Shown piece after piece: positions 62,358-64,000 of a stretch of 64,000 nucleotides of DNA. The DNA lies in contig NW_027478391.1 of assembly GCF_051014685.1 (NCBI RefSeq), forward strand, positions 372,001-436,000, in the 5' to 3' direction. Both the position numbers and the translations under genes were made by a program. Position 1 is the stretch's first letter. Every line of letters starts with the position of its first letter. This DNA is from Ptiloglossa arizonensis. Its lineage: Eukaryota; Arthropoda; Insecta; Hymenoptera; Colletidae. The notes under the pieces were generated by a model. It was given only the letters and a program-made list of their open reading frames with translations. It ran no database searches and had not been told where the DNA came from.

Positions 62358-63146
62358 TCGGTTTATTTCTTATTTTCTCCGTTTATTTCTTCGTTTCTCC
62401 GTTCCTTTCTTCGTTTCTCCGTTTATTTCTTCGTTTCTCCATTTACAACTCCGTTTCTCCGTTTCTTTGTTCGTTTCTCCGTTTCTTTGTTCGTTTCTCT
62501 ATTTCTTTGTTCGTTTCTCTGTTTCTTTGTTTGTTTCTTCGTTTCTTTGCTCGTTTCTTCGTTTCTTTGTTCGTTTCTCCGTTTCTTTGTTCGTTTCTCC
62601 GTTTCTTTGTTCGTTTCTCCGTTTCTTTGTTCGTTTCTCCGTTTCTTTGTTCGTTTCCCCGTTTCTTTGTTCGTTTCTCCGTTTCTTTCTCCGTTTCTCG
62701 GTTTATTTCTTCGTTTCTCCATTTATTTCTCCGATTCTCCGTTTCTTTCTTCGTTTCTCCGTTTCTTTCTTCGTTTCTACGTTTCTTTCTTCGTTTCTCC
62801 GTTTATTTGTTCGTTTCGCCATTTATTTCTCCGTTTCTCCGTTTCTCTGTTCGTTTCTTCGTTTCTTTGTTCGTTTCTCCGTTTCTTTCTTCGTTTGTCC
62901 GTTTCTTTGTTCGTTTCTCTGTTTGTTTCTTCGTTTCTGCATTTATTTCTCCGTTTCTCCGTTTCTTTGCTCGTTTCTCCGTTTCTTTGTTCATTTCTCC
63001 GCTCCTTTCTTCGTTTCTCCGTTTATTTCTTCGTTTTTGCATTTATTTCTTCGTTTCTCCGTTTCTTTCATCGTTTCTCCGATTCTTTCTTCGTTTCTCC
63101 GTCTCTCCGTTTCTCCGTTTCTCCGTTTTCTCGGTTTCTCCGTTTC

Positions 63147-63365
63147 GATTAAATGATTATAATAGTTATAATTTCTATTATAAATCATTTGAGCTATAGT
63201 TAAATTATACACTAATAGTCTAAATACATATTTAATATATTTTTTAATCTCTTTTGCCTCCAGAAGGATATTATTTATACTATTTACTGTATATAATAAT
63301 TTACACAGAATCGGAAATAAACCTAATTATTTATTTATAATAATTATTTTTTAGTCACTTATTTT
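63147..63365 (+). pseudogene. nad2: nad2 mitochondrial-derived fragment 3 (short)
   Basis: Begins GATTAAATGATTATAAT directly after the satellite, exactly as in fragments 1 and 2, and follows them for about 220 bp, including the region encoding the YFLIS-LAS block. Similarity stops near TCACTTATTTT at about 63358-63370, just before the LKIG position. It carries substitutions not seen in the other two copies, for example in the stretch after GCCTCCAGAAG. Too short to support function. Confidence 0.78.
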
Positions 63366-63838
63366 ACCAAAAATTTTGATTCTTCATGTATTAATCAAAT
63401 GTTAAATTGATATATCTCATAGACAATTATTACTTTCCATGTTTTAAAACTTTAGGAAACATCTCTTTACTTTGATGTTCGATCAAACTCAATTGCTAGA
63501 GGAGAATCAATCATTTTTAATGCATGAATAAGATGCACATTTTTCGGTCAATATAGGGAACATGCGTAAATGTTAATAACAATCGCTGAGATGAACAAAC
63601 ATTCACTGAAACCGTTCGCCTTCGCAGACTTCGCAATATCTTGACATTTATTTATCATAATTATTAACAACCGTCGTTGGACCGTAGATTAAACAATTTT
63701 TGACAATGTTTCGGTATAAAAAGCCATAAATTTCTTGAAATATTTGGTTAGATCGAACAAATACGATCGAAGAAACCGTGGGATAAAATAAATGAATATT
63801 TCTCTACATATCGGAATTATAGGTTGTATGTATGCAAA
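63366..63838. other. Unassigned unique region
   Basis: About 470 bp of ordinary AT-rich sequence with no open frame, transposon end or RNA gene that I recognise. TATAAAAAGCC at about 63717-63727 resembles a TATA box but no gene follows within the window. This stretch occupies the place taken by the mariner in the array 1 arm. Confidence 0.5.
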
Positions 63839-63840
63839 TA

Positions 63841-64000
63841 TATTCTGAACCCGCAATTACAAATCCCTGTAACGTGGTAATTACATGGGTTGCCATCTAT
63901 TGGAGAAAGGGTTAAACTACACTTAAGGGGTGAAAACACCTGGCGGAGAAACGCTCAAGTTTGTAGAGGAATTGTTCTAATTTCCACAAATAGATGGCGC
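63841..64000 (+). repeat. ~160-bp dispersed repeat, copy 2 (reaches window edge)
   Basis: Second copy of 37511-37670, beginning TATTCTGAACCC and reaching AATAGATGGCGC at the window edge. It is preceded by GCAAATA, giving an uninterrupted version of the junction where the mariner right end sits in copy 1. It carries the same inner inverted arms and the same CGGAGAAACG at 63944-63953. It may extend beyond the window. Confidence 0.85.

Larger units (their letters stand above)
50126..63146 (+). repeat. Satellite array 3
   Basis: Same satellite family with the CT-rich strand on plus. It differs from array 1 in variant content: the TTTGTTCG form is far more frequent, units such as GTTTCGCC followed by ATTTATTTCTCC are common, and a distinctive ATTTACAACTCC unit appears in pairs, for example near 53310 and 53330. 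It ends in octamer-like units and joins the nad2 fragment at 63147 at the same nucleotide as the other arrays. Confidence 0.98.

Noticed and set aside
38541..63146. Arrays 2 and 3 as a fold-back assembly artefact
   Set aside because: The two arms differ in unit order and variant content immediately outside the 28-bp palindrome, so they are not mirror copies. Read support would still be worth seeing.
1..63146. Triplex-forming mirror repeat
   Set aside because: Each strand mixes purines and pyrimidines at the regular CG and GTTTC positions, so long pure homopurine tracts are not present.

Overview
The window is nuclear DNA of an insect, possibly a hymenopteran, dominated by satellite. About 60.4 of 64 kb is one simple-sequence family: a 20-bp unit, GTTTCTTTCTTCGTTTCTCC, itself a 12-mer plus an 8-mer (GTTTCTCC). 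The insect call rests on two things. One is a mariner element of the D,D34D class. The other is AT-rich sequence flanking the arrays that reads, in the invertebrate mitochondrial code, as a decayed NADH dehydrogenase subunit 2 (nad2). No cellular protein gene, tRNA or rRNA is visible.

Layout: array 1, CT strand on plus, 1-35765 (open at the left edge); nad2 fragment 1, plus, 35766-36230; complete mariner, 36233-37508, with an intact transposase on minus; a ~160-bp dispersed repeat, copy 1, 37511-37670; a short unassigned stretch; nad2 fragment 2, minus, 37812-38540; array 2, CT strand on minus, 38541-50125; a palindromic polarity switch at 50125/50126; array 3, CT strand on plus, 50126-63146; nad2 fragment 3, plus, 63147-63365; about 470 bp of unassigned sequence; and copy 2 of the ~160-bp repeat, running off the right edge.

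The three arrays end at the same nucleotide of the same mitochondrial fragment in the same relative orientation. The satellite/nad2 junction therefore probably formed once and was then copied, once in inverted orientation. The mariner has different sequence on its two sides. Its left flank is nad2, for which the right-hand nad2 copy shows the uninterrupted site. Its right flank is the ~160-bp repeat, for which copy 2 shows the uninterrupted site. The element therefore looks like a rearrangement breakpoint rather than a simple insertion.

The arrays have a higher-order organisation of large recent tandem duplications (periods near 3944, 2627, 1616, 1408, 3198, 979 and 4450-4490 bp) on top of the 20-bp unit. 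The very long open frames across the arrays arise because the pyrimidine-rich unit has no stop codon in any of its three frames. They are not treated as genes. Boundaries of nested duplications were placed by eye from marker variants and are approximate.
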